A stretch of 5,352 bases of DNA from Pseudomonadota bacterium. Lineage in GTDB: Bacteria > Bdellovibrionota > JAFGOL01. The position numbers were made by a program, and so were the translations under genes. Of the stretch, positions 1 to 5,352 are shown piece after piece. The DNA lies in contig JAPLFT010000118.1 of NCBI GenBank assembly GCA_026390535.1, positions 1-5,352 of the forward strand. The letters run 5' to 3'. How positions within the stretch are numbered: position 1 is the first letter of the stretch; each line of letters begins with the position of its first letter. The notes beneath the pieces are model-generated. The model did not search any database. It was not told the DNA's origin and saw only the letters and a program-made list of their open reading frames with translations.

Positions 1-2
1 CA

Positions 3-1883
3 ACAAAGGAAAAATTATTGTTACAAAAAGAGAATGAGCAAACAAGGCTTGGGGTATATGAAGTATTACAACGATCTCAAACAAAAACCGAAATGCTTAT
101 AGAAAGTAGAGAATTGGCAGATTTTTTATCAGTATCAGAAGATTCGACTTATTATAGTTCAAACATATTATATGGTAAAATTAGGACTTTGCTCTCTGAT
201 AATAATGAAATAAATAATTTTGTCATTCTCAAAAATGATAATAAACCAGCGTATATAGATAAAAACAATCTTTCTGAAAAAGAGTTAGCAACAATTGTAT
301 TATTAAAAAACGGGTTTTCCGTTCTAAGTAGTAGTAATATTATTTATTATAAAGATGACATCCGTTTTGACGATCAATTCATAACGAGCTCCAACTCCAG
401 GATCAGAGGGAAATTAATAACTTTCATCTCTATAGATAAAATTAAGTCTAAATTTCCCAATATAAAAAATATTAAAAGCCTATCTAGTAAGCTAACGACT
501 GATTCAATTAATATTGAAGTAAATAAGGATAAAGTCACCAACAGACCACCAACATTAATTTATATTCTAATATTATTTTTTATCCTTGCTATTTTGTCTG
601 GTTATGGTCTTGTTCTTGTAAAATCAAAAATCTTAATGCCAATCGAAGCTCTAATAGCTTTTATAAAAAATAAAACCGATCAGGCAACAACTATTTCAGA
701 AAAGAATGAATTAGTAATTTTACAAAAAATGATTAATAACTACATCGATTATGAAAGGAAAACCCAAAAAAAACTTACAGAACAATCTAAATTAGTAGCT
801 ATTGGGCAAATGACACAGATACTTGCCCATGACGTTAGAAAACCTTTTTCAATGTTGAAGATCATCTTAAATATGTTTGATAAATTTAGTAGTACTCCGT
901 CTTTATTAAATAGTGCTAAAGTGGATATAGAAAAAGCTATAGCCAATGTGGAATCAATGCTAAATGATATAATGGATTTTTCAAGAGGAGTTAAGGTAGA
1001 GGTAAACGCCAATTCTGTTCTTAAGTTGTTAGATTTTTCAATAAGACAAACTGCTCAAGCTTATCAATATGCAAACATTAGCTTGGAATACGACATACAG
1101 AATAAGCAAAAGCCACTTGTGGATGATGAAAGACTTACCAGGGTTTTTGGCAATATTATCAGCAATGCTATTGAGGCTATAACTATAATTGGCCAAAAAG
1201 AAAGAGGGAATATCTTTATATCAAGCAATGACGTTAAAATAGAGGATAGATATTTTGTCGAAATAATTATAGCTAATAATGGCCCCCCGTTTGATGAAAA
1301 GGATATCCCAAACCTATTTGAATCATTTTTTACCAAGGGAAAAAGAAAAGGGACAGGACTGGGTCTAGCCTCAGCGTATAAGATAGTAATGCTTCATGAT
1401 GGAATCATAAAGGCCAGAAACATAGATATTAACAAAACCAAATTGCTCAACTGGCAACAAAATGAAGGAGTAGAGTTTATAATAGATATTCCAGCATCTA
1501 ATGAAAAAGAACAGAAGGAATCAATATCTCTTCCTAATAACATAAAAGATGCAGTATTTGTTGAGTTAAAAAGAAACACGACGGAAATTGATAAACTTAT
1601 AGAAAGGTTTTCACAAAAACAGAAAAATTTTAAGGTATTATTACTAGAAGATGAAGCTTTATACAGAGCATCTGTAAAAAATATAATAAAGAAAAATGAG
1701 AATTTAAATAAGATGTTAACATTATATGATGTTACGACAGTGGAAGAGGGATTAGATGTAATAATGCAAGAAGAAATTACGCATGCAATAGTAGACATAG
1801 ATTTAGGTGATGTGATGGATGGCTTTGGTTTTATAAAAAAGATAAAAAATAATTACCCTAATATTTCCTGTATGGATCATTAA
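3..1883 (+). CDS. Hybrid sensor histidine kinase, 5' end outside window, receiver domain cut by premature TAA
   Basis: Membrane-bound sensor kinase that should autophosphorylate on a histidine and pass the phosphate to its own receiver. Numbering from the TTG at 18: an alpha-helical then mixed sensor region (1-177), a membrane helix (about 180-202), a HAMP-like linker with MPIEAL (207-212), and HisKA with AHDVRKPF and phospho-acceptor H271. HATPase_c follows, with N-box NIISNAIEA (379-387), a G1 box reading NNG (420-422) instead of the usual DxG, F-box LFESFFTKG (433-441) and G2 box GTGLGLA (445-451). A receiver begins near 537, with acidic E544/D545 and phospho-acceptor D593. The frame is open to the left edge and the expected first membrane helix is missing, so the true start is upstream and the TTG is probably internal. 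TAA at 1881-1883 ends the protein inside the receiver. The gene is far more AT-rich than its neighbours. Kinase identity is very secure; the sensed signal is unknown. Confidence 0.93.
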   Translation, partial: TKEKLLLQKENEQTRLGVYEVLQRSQTKTEMLIESRELADFLSVSEDSTYYSSNILYGKIRTLLSDNNEINNFVILKNDNKPAYIDKNNLSEKELATIVLLKNGFSVLSSSNIIYYKDDIRFDDQFITSSNSRIRGKLITFISIDKIKSKFPNIKNIKSLSSKLTTDSINIEVNKDKVTNRPPTLIYILILFFILAILSGYGLVLVKSKILMPIEALIAFIKNKTDQATTISEKNELVILQKMINNYIDYERKTQKKLTEQSKLVAIGQMTQILAHDVRKPFSMLKIILNMFDKFSSTPSLLNSAKVDIEKAIANVESMLNDIMDFSRGVKVEVNANSVLKLLDFSIRQTAQAYQYANISLEYDIQNKQKPLVDDERLTRVFGNIISNAIEAITIIGQKERGNIFISSNDVKIEDRYFVEIIIANNGPPFDEKDIPNLFESFFTKGKRKGTGLGLASAYKIVMLHDGIIKARNIDINKTKLLNWQQNEGVEFIIDIPASNEKEQKESISLPNNIKDAVFVELKRNTTEIDKLIERFSQKQKNFKVLLLEDEALYRASVKNIIKKNENLNKMLTLYDVTTVEEGLDVIMQEEITHAIVDIDLGDVMDGFGFIKKIKNNYPNISCMDH

Positions 1884-2075
1884 AACAGACACTTAGAAGA
1901 AGACATAATAAACGCTAATAAACTGGGAGCTAAAGCCTTTGTACCAAAACCTTTAAACATAGAGCATTTAGTATTGTTTTTATCAGGTGCTAATATATTA
2001 GAGAGAAAACCATGTGTTAGGATTACGCAGAGCAAGAATCCTAAAATTGTTACAAATACACTACCTCAGAGATAA
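1884..2075 (+). pseudogene. Orphaned C-terminal part of the receiver domain, in frame behind the premature stop
   Basis: The reading frame of the upstream kinase continues unchanged after the TAA at 1881-1883 for 63 sense codons to TAA at 2073-2075. It reads NRHLEEDIINANKLGAKAF followed by VPKPLNIEHL, which is the typical last third of a receiver: helix 4, the GA turn, strand 5 and the K-P pair. Aligned without gaps to CheY, the lysine (codon 644) lies 22 residues after the stop codon, just as K109 lies 22 after T87. The stop therefore replaces the conserved Ser/Thr switch position. No start codon with a ribosome-binding site in this frame suggests separate translation. Either the gene is a recent nonsense mutant or the base at 1882 is a sequencing error: TCA (Ser) differs from TAA by one base. 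The last 18 or so codons (RITQSK onward) have no receiver character. Confidence 0.85.
2017..2044. repeat. Perfect 8-bp inverted repeat near the end of the kinase gene
   Basis: TTAGGATT (2017-2024) and AATCCTAA (2037-2044) are exact reverse complements around a 12-base spacer. The stem is AT-rich and not followed by a T run on either strand (AAATTGTT on the + side, CACATGG on the - side), so it is not a convincing intrinsic terminator. It lies in the weakly conserved tail after the receiver. It may be chance, or a weak 3'-end structure. Confidence 0.3.
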
Positions 2076-2112
2076 ACAGCAGAAGTTACGTTAACTATAC
2101 ATGAAATATGTC
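2076..2112. other. Short gap between convergent genes, no recognisable terminator
   Basis: Thirty-seven bases separate the final stop of the kinase frame from the stop of the last gene of the - strand operon. The gap holds only minor symmetry, such as AGTTA-CGT-TAACT, and no GC-rich hairpin with a T run for either direction. Base composition changes at about this point. Confidence 0.6.
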
Positions 2113-2844
2113 TTACTTTAAATACCCTTTCTTCTTGGCAGCGGCATTTTTTCTTCTTCTTTTTATAATAATGAAGACTAGGATGAAGGCCAATACAGCG
2201 GCGATAAGTGCCCAAAGCCACGCGTGGGAAGTCGTTTCAACTTCTATAGCAACTACACTGCCCGGTTTCTCTGTTTTCTTTACAGCCGGTGCTTGTATTC
2301 CCAACAGTCCCTTTAATCCGGTCTCCATAGGAGCTGCCGGCAAGGTCATTCTTATTCTCAGGCTTTCAATGGTCTTGTAAAGTTCAGACATGTACATTGA
2401 ATATTTCGGTTTATCCACCGTCACAGACAAAAGGACGACCCTTCCGTCCTTTATAGTCGCCAGATTCCTTGTGAGATAATTCGGTAGCACTGTACTCAGA
2501 TACTGTCCATCCACCCAGCTTTGGCCGAGTATTTCCTTATATTGAAGATTTATCGGCTTACCAACCGATTGTTTTTTTGTACGGGGATCCGTTACCTGAA
2601 CGGATTTTTGAAGGTAACCATAAAAAGCCGGAAGAGAATCCAACGGACCCTGGTTTGCAAAAGATGCCTCTATTATCACGTCCTTCACTTTTGCCGGATC
2701 CATAGGCTGGCAAATCCACCTGTTACCCATGTAAGGAGAACAGCCCCAGGAATCGGGTATATTCATCTCAACAAAATTATTAGCAAAAGGTTTGGCTTCA
2801 ATACCGGTAGAAAAGATCAGGCTAAAAAATAATAATATAATCAC
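2113..2844 (-). CDS. Exported protein with C-terminal membrane anchor, function unknown
   Basis: A 243-residue protein. Residues 1-17 form a short hydrophobic signal-like segment ending GIEA, with likely cleavage near A17. A globular, presumably periplasmic domain covers about 20-166. It opens with C35 and C45 in a W-x-C...W-x-C-Q arrangement (WGC at 33-35, WIC at 43-45) that could form a disulfide. It also contains WVDGQYL (110-116) and YLTRNLATIKDG (123-134). A Pro/Ala-rich stretch (168-198) leads to one membrane helix (about 208-228), then a very basic tail (KRRRKN and later KKK), giving an N-out, C-in topology. Start: GTG at 2844, chosen because AGGAGGTG (2857-2850) precedes it and no ATG lies between. 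It follows the phosphatidyltransferase-like gene by 11 bp and is the last gene of the operon. I recall similar secreted proteins in Bdellovibrio-type genomes but know no function. Confidence 0.85.
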   Translation of the reverse strand: MIILLFFSLIFSTGIEAKPFANNFVEMNIPDSWGCSPYMGNRWICQPMDPAKVKDVIIEASFANQGPLDSLPAFYGYLQKSVQVTDPRTKKQSVGKPINLQYKEILGQSWVDGQYLSTVLPNYLTRNLATIKDGRVVLLSVTVDKPKYSMYMSELYKTIESLRIRMTLPAAPMETGLKGLLGIQAPAVKKTEKPGSVVAIEVETTSHAWLWALIAAVLAFILVFIIIKRRRKNAAAKKKGYLK

Positions 2845-2849
2845 CAGAG

Positions 2850-2857
2850 CACCTCCT
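2850..2857 (-). promoter_or_regulatory. Ribosome-binding site deciding a GTG start
   Basis: AGGAGGTG, read on the - strand, is close to a perfect anti-16S match and ends five bases before the GTG at 2844. It overlaps the TAG stop (2858-2856) of the upstream gene, so termination and re-initiation are probably coupled. It fixes GTG as the start of the anchored exported protein. Confidence 0.8.
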
Positions 2858-3446
2858 AATCCTTTTTGTCAAACCATATGTTCCATATAAAATGTACCGC
2901 TACCGCGTTTGTGGCTACGGCAACTATCATAGATGAGATCATCAGGCCTGTGAACCCAAAAAACATTCCCACAGCCAGTAACATTATTCTTTCCGGCCTT
3001 CTTATGTATCCCCAGTCAAGATGCATATCGAACTGTTTGGCCTTTAAAACTATGAATGAGTACACCGACGTACCTATAAAAGCCATAAATACAAATAATG
3101 CCGTTATGGTATATTCAACCTGAAGAGTTGTAACGATTATAGCCGCGTAAAATATTATCTCCGAATATTTATCCAATATGGATTCAAGGAGTATGCTTCT
3201 CTTCTGCTTTTGATTACTCGCCTCTGAAACAAGCGTTCCCATTATATCGCATAAAGCCATGACAAGAGCCACAGCACCGGCCTGACGGATACCCTCCGCT
3301 ATCATAAGGAATGCAAATATCACGCAAAGAAAAAAACCGATGAATGTAAAAATATTTGAATGTACACCCTCTTTTACCAATATCTGTACGACGTTGTTTA
3401 GATACGATTTATAAAAATCCAAAACCTTACGGTATATTTTATCCAT
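2856..3446 (-). CDS. CDP-alcohol phosphatidyltransferase family membrane protein with degenerate active site
   Basis: A 196-residue, very hydrophobic protein with about six membrane helices (near 31-51, 55-72, 96-110, 112-133, 154-172, 173-190). The family joins an alcohol to a CDP-linked lipid, releasing CMP, in phospholipid synthesis. Family signs: HSNIFTFIG (29-37), matching the usual HPN-x-x-T-x-x-G entry; the region from D67 to D92, with SILLESILDKYSE (84-96) matching G-x-L-L-D-S-x-x-D-R-Y-S-D; and RRPERIMLLAVG (149-160). The signature D-x2-D-G-x2-A-R-x8-G-x3-D-x3-D reads here D67, G70, T71, S74, E75, S84, E88, D92. The second Asp, the Gly, the Ala and the Arg are thus lost and the third Asp is Glu. 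Catalysis by the usual two-metal mechanism is doubtful; it may bind lipid or nucleotide only. ATG at 3446 has GGAG (3457-3454) seven bases upstream, 12 bp after the TolC-type gene. Family call is fairly sure, activity is not. Confidence 0.8.
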   Translation of the reverse strand: MDKIYRKVLDFYKSYLNNVVQILVKEGVHSNIFTFIGFFLCVIFAFLMIAEGIRQAGAVALVMALCDIMGTLVSEASNQKQKRSILLESILDKYSEIIFYAAIIVTTLQVEYTITALFVFMAFIGTSVYSFIVLKAKQFDMHLDWGYIRRPERIMLLAVGMFFGFTGLMISSMIVAVATNAVAVHFIWNIWFDKKD

Positions 3447-3458
3447 AAATCGTCTCCA

Positions 3459-4949
3459 TTAATATTTTATGGATGGAACGACTTCCTTTCCAGTATTCCT
3501 TGTAAGGTCCGCCAACGCCATATTGTAATTATACATTGCCAGACAATAATTTACCTTGGATTCAAAATACGTTTTCATGGATTCCATCAGATCCTTTGCC
3601 TGTGTAATACCAAGGCTGTAACCCATCATTGTGTTTACTATCCATTTGCTTGCGTTATCTTCGCCGTATTTTGTATATTCTATTTCTTTTTTATAATCTA
3701 CAGCCTCTCTGTATGCTTTCTTCACCTGAAGCATCATGCCTTCTTCCAGGGTTTCTTTTTCTGTAAGCAGTTTTTCATACTCAGCCTTGGCCTGTTTTGA
3801 CATTGCGTTTATACTCCACCAATCCAGATCAAATTTGATCCCGAACAGCAGCGCACCGCTCAATCCGTTATAAGGGTCATTCGCAAAGGAGCTGTACTGC
3901 CGGTCCCTTACATTGGTGAACGCAGTACTCAGATTACCCATAAGAAAAACCATAGGTCTCTTTTGTTTTGTCTGAGCCTGCCAAAGAGAACGCGTAGCCT
4001 CTATTCCGGAATGAAGCATTTTAATTTCCGGTCTATTATCCATTACTGAAACCAGATAATCCGTTTCCGGTTTAAGTTCAACTTCCTCAGGGTTCAAGTA
4101 CCCATCTTCCGGAACCACCTTAGTATCCAGTTTGTATCCCAGTACCCATGAAAGGGCCTTTTGAGCAAGGTATTTACCTCTACGGGCATCCTCGTATTTA
4201 GAAAGCATCTGGGCATAATATGTCTTTATGGTAAACAAATCTTCTCTCTTTATCTTATCCTGTACCATAAGTCTTTCTGCCGTTTTAACGCTATCATCAA
4301 GCTTGTCTTTTGCTTCCTGCAATATGTCCACCAGGTCGTTTGCAAGCTGATAACCATAATAGAACTGTTTTAACCTGTAAACTATATCCTCTTCCTTTGT
4401 TCTTACTTTTTGTGTTTCTACGTCGAAACCGTGTTGGGCGGCATCCCTATAATCGGACAACATTCCGAATGTGTAAAGAGGCTGAACCACCTGAAGCACG
4501 GCGTCCGTAAATACGCCCCACTTGCCATAATCCTTTACTGACTTAATAGCATTGCCTTTTTCCTGGAATATCGGCGCAGCCAATAGATACAGTGTGCCCT
4601 TGGGAAACCATCCGGCTCTTGCCCTATCCACAACACCCTGGCCAAAATCAATATCCTTTCTTTCCGCAAGCACCTCACCGTTGTAGTTGAGCACTCTGAT
4701 GATGGCAGCGTTAAGATTTATTTTTATTGCATCATTATCATCTCTTTCTTCCTTATTCGTTTCTTCTACTTTTATTTCTTCCGTTTTTACTTCTTCCTTT
4801 TCTTTTTTCTTTTCCTGTGTTTTTTTTGCGGGTTTTTTTACCGATTTGTCAGTTTTTACCGGTTTGTCCGTCGGTACTTTATCTGCCGCAGACAGATTTA
4901 AACTGAATAAAAAAGAAAATATTATATAAAAGAGGAAAGTCTTCTTCAC
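3459..4949 (-). CDS. TolC-family outer-membrane channel protein
   Basis: A 496-residue protein of the outer membrane efflux (OEP/TolC) family; trimers form a beta-barrel in the outer membrane with a long alpha-helical periplasmic tunnel for export of drugs, proteins or lipids. Visible: a signal peptide (MKK, then a hydrophobic core to about L19, cut near SAA at 20-22) with no lipobox cysteine; a highly charged Lys/Glu/Thr linker (23-73), unusual for the family; the first OEP repeat from about 76 (NLNAAIIRVLNYNGEVLAER); long amphipathic helices 183-268; the second repeat opening with NRPEIK (305-310); strand-like GALLFGIKFDLDWW (365-378); a long helix 381-430; and the typical closing ALADLTRNTG (478-487). 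The start is GTG at 4949, with AAAGGGAG (4964-4957) seven bases upstream. It overlaps the stop of the preceding gene as GTGA, implying coupled translation. The operon position beside an MlaC-like carrier suggests lipid or small-hydrophobe transport, by inference. Confidence 0.92.
   Translation of the reverse strand: MKKTFLFYIIFSFLFSLNLSAADKVPTDKPVKTDKSVKKPAKKTQEKKKEKEEVKTEEIKVEETNKEERDDNDAIKINLNAAIIRVLNYNGEVLAERKDIDFGQGVVDRARAGWFPKGTLYLLAAPIFQEKGNAIKSVKDYGKWGVFTDAVLQVVQPLYTFGMLSDYRDAAQHGFDVETQKVRTKEEDIVYRLKQFYYGYQLANDLVDILQEAKDKLDDSVKTAERLMVQDKIKREDLFTIKTYYAQMLSKYEDARRGKYLAQKALSWVLGYKLDTKVVPEDGYLNPEEVELKPETDYLVSVMDNRPEIKMLHSGIEATRSLWQAQTKQKRPMVFLMGNLSTAFTNVRDRQYSSFANDPYNGLSGALLFGIKFDLDWWSINAMSKQAKAEYEKLLTEKETLEEGMMLQVKKAYREAVDYKKEIEYTKYGEDNASKWIVNTMMGYSLGITQAKDLMESMKTYFESKVNYCLAMYNYNMALADLTRNTGKEVVPSIKY
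4839..4874 (-). repeat. Imperfect 18-bp tandem duplication encoding the linker of the TolC-like protein
   Basis: On the + strand ACCGATTTGTCAGTTTTT is followed directly by ACCGGTTTGTCCGTCGGT. The coding strand gives two hexapeptide units of the type (P/K)-T-D-K-(P/S)-V just after the signal peptide (about residues 26-37). The units have drifted, so this is an old or weak repeat within a low-complexity Lys/Glu/Thr segment. Confidence 0.4.
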
Positions 4950-5140
4950 TTTTCTTCTCCCTTTAAGAGCACCGGCAGGATAAAAATCAGAACAGAAGAA
5001 CAGGCAAGCAATCCCACAAATGCCTCTACGGCAATGCCGAAATACCCCTTAACGATAGAGAGTATCATGGCAAACACTCCTGCAGCTATAACTATTACAG
5101 AGACCAAAATATGGTCTTTAGTTTTTGTCAGTAGTTCCAT
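4946..5140 (-). CDS. Small two-helix membrane protein, unknown function
   Basis: A 64-residue protein with a short polar N-terminus (MELLTKTKDH), a hydrophobic helix at about 11-30, a short turn with K31-G32-Y33, a second helix at about 34-59, and the charged end KGEEK. Two adjacent helices predict a hairpin in the inner membrane with both ends on the same, probably cytoplasmic, side. It has no recognised domain. The reality of the gene rests on context: a strong AAAGGAGGG site (5160-5152) eleven bases before the ATG, a 23-bp overlap with the end of the MlaC-type gene, and a 4-bp GTGA overlap with the TolC-type gene. It may be an accessory subunit or stabiliser of the neighbouring transport system; that is inference only. 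Confidence 0.75.
   Translation of the reverse strand: MELLTKTKDHILVSVIVIAAGVFAMILSIVKGYFGIAVEAFVGLLACSSVLIFILPVLLKGEEK
4957..4964 (-). promoter_or_regulatory. Ribosome-binding site for the GTG start of the TolC-like gene
   Basis: AAAGGGAG, read on the - strand, is seven bases before GTG at 4949, and the start overlaps the upstream TGA. The next residues (KKT plus a hydrophobic run) form a proper signal peptide, which supports this start. Confidence 0.7.
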
Positions 5141-5352
5141 TTTTTGTTATACCCTCCTTTCCTTTTTTTCTGTCTTCCCTTGCTTTCAAATCCTTTTCTT
5201 TTCTGTCCGCCAGCTCTTCATTAAGTTTTTTCTTCATAAGTTTGATAAGTTCAGAGTAGTTTTTCTTAACGATTACGTCGTTGAACTGGGATCTGAACCC
5301 GGGTACCCATCTTTCTCCCTCTATACTTATATCGTAGATTATCCATCCACCC
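5118..5352 (-). CDS. MlaC/Ttg2D-family lipid-carrier protein, C-terminal end only (5' truncated by window edge)
   Basis: The last 77 residues of a gene entering from the right edge. WIIYDISIEGERWVPGFRSQ (residues 3-22 of the fragment), then F and a helix with ELIKLMKKKL (34-43), matches the conserved end of MlaC-type proteins, whose usual pattern is W-x-(I/V)-x-D-(I/V)-x-I-E-G, then (Y/F)-R-S-x-F and L-I-x-x-L. MlaC is the periplasmic shuttle carrying phospholipids between the inner-membrane MlaFEDB transporter and an outer-membrane complex. After this core comes a roughly 34-residue, highly charged Lys/Glu/Asp/Arg tail (44-77) that I would not expect in a standard MlaC. The stop TAA (5120-5118) lies 23 bp inside the next gene. 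Signal peptide and lipid-binding pocket are outside the window, so I give no symbol. Confidence 0.75.
   Translation of the reverse strand, partial: GGWIIYDISIEGERWVPGFRSQFNDVIVKKNYSELIKLMKKKLNEELADRKEKDLKAREDRKKGKEGITKNGTTDKN
5152..5160 (-). promoter_or_regulatory. Ribosome-binding site of the small membrane protein gene
   Basis: AAAGGAGGG, read on the - strand, lies eleven bases before the ATG at 5140 and inside the 3' end of the MlaC-type coding sequence. Its strength is the main reason to accept the short overlapping gene as real. Confidence 0.7.

Noticed and set aside
5..20. AAAGGA followed by TTG at 18 as the true start of the histidine kinase
   Set aside because: The frame is open to the left edge, the expected first membrane helix is missing, and the first residues look like the helix that normally follows such a segment. 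The purine run encodes Lys/Glu codons.
749..1798. Three - strand open frames (749-1012, 1064-1336, 1394-1798) inside the kinase gene
   Set aside because: They are antisense to a clearly conserved kinase, give Ser/Phe/Ile-rich low-complexity translations typical of AT-rich antisense, and have no supporting context.
1881..1883. TAA as a recoded sense codon or programmed readthrough site
   Set aside because: The TolC-like, MlaC-like and anchored protein genes in this window all end in TAA with normal downstream starts, so TAA is an ordinary stop. No structural readthrough signal is evident. Mutation or base-call error is simpler.
2017..2112. Intrinsic terminator for either convergent gene
   Set aside because: The 8-bp inverted repeat at 2017-2044 and the small palindrome near 2090 are AT-rich and lack a following T run on either strand.
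2108..4929. Six + strand open frames antisense to the operon (2108-2380, 2521-2832, 2866-3123, 4161-4373, 4310-4510, 4687-4929)
   Set aside because: All lie within strongly supported - strand genes. The one at 4687 is Ser/Phe-rich only because it is the antisense of the Lys/Glu linker. No domain or context supports any of them.
1..5352. tRNA, rRNA, CRISPR array, insertion sequence or attachment site
   Set aside because: No cloverleaf, no regularly spaced repeats, no transposase or terminal inverted repeats were seen; nearly all sequence is occupied by protein genes.

Overview
The window comes from a Gram-negative, two-membrane bacterium: it carries a TolC-type outer-membrane protein, an MlaC-type periplasmic lipid-carrier protein and several exported or membrane proteins. 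I cannot place the phylum from the sequence. The periplasmic C-x9-C protein and the style of the hybrid kinase remind me of predatory or environmental diderms of the Bdellovibrio kind, but this is memory-based and weak.

Left part (1-2075, + strand): an AT-rich gene for a membrane-bound hybrid sensor histidine kinase (sensor region, one membrane helix, HAMP-like linker, HisKA, HATPase_c, receiver). Its 5' end lies outside the window. The receiver domain is cut by an in-frame TAA at 1881-1883. The same frame then continues for 63 more codons and encodes the rest of the receiver, including the conserved lysine, before a second TAA at 2073-2075. Without gaps, the stop falls exactly where the conserved Ser/Thr switch residue of receivers should be, so it looks like a recent nonsense mutation or a base-call error.

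Junction (2076-2112): 37 bp between two convergent genes, with no clear terminator. Base composition changes visibly here, from AT-rich on the left to clearly more GC-rich on the right.

Right part (2113-5352, - strand): a tightly packed operon read right to left. It comprises the C-terminal end of an MlaC-family protein (cut by the right edge), a 64-residue two-helix membrane protein, a 496-residue TolC-family protein, a 196-residue CDP-alcohol phosphatidyltransferase-like membrane protein with a degraded catalytic motif, and a 243-residue exported protein with a C-terminal membrane anchor. Genes overlap by 23 and 4 bp or are 11-12 bp apart, each with a good Shine-Dalgarno sequence, so translation is probably coupled. 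The most economical reading is an envelope-lipid transport or remodelling operon, with an MlaC-like carrier and a TolC-like outer-membrane partner, perhaps preceded outside the window by MCE/Mla permease genes. That grouping is inference. The most unusual points are the receiver nonsense codon and the phosphatidyltransferase homologue that has lost two of its four signature aspartates.
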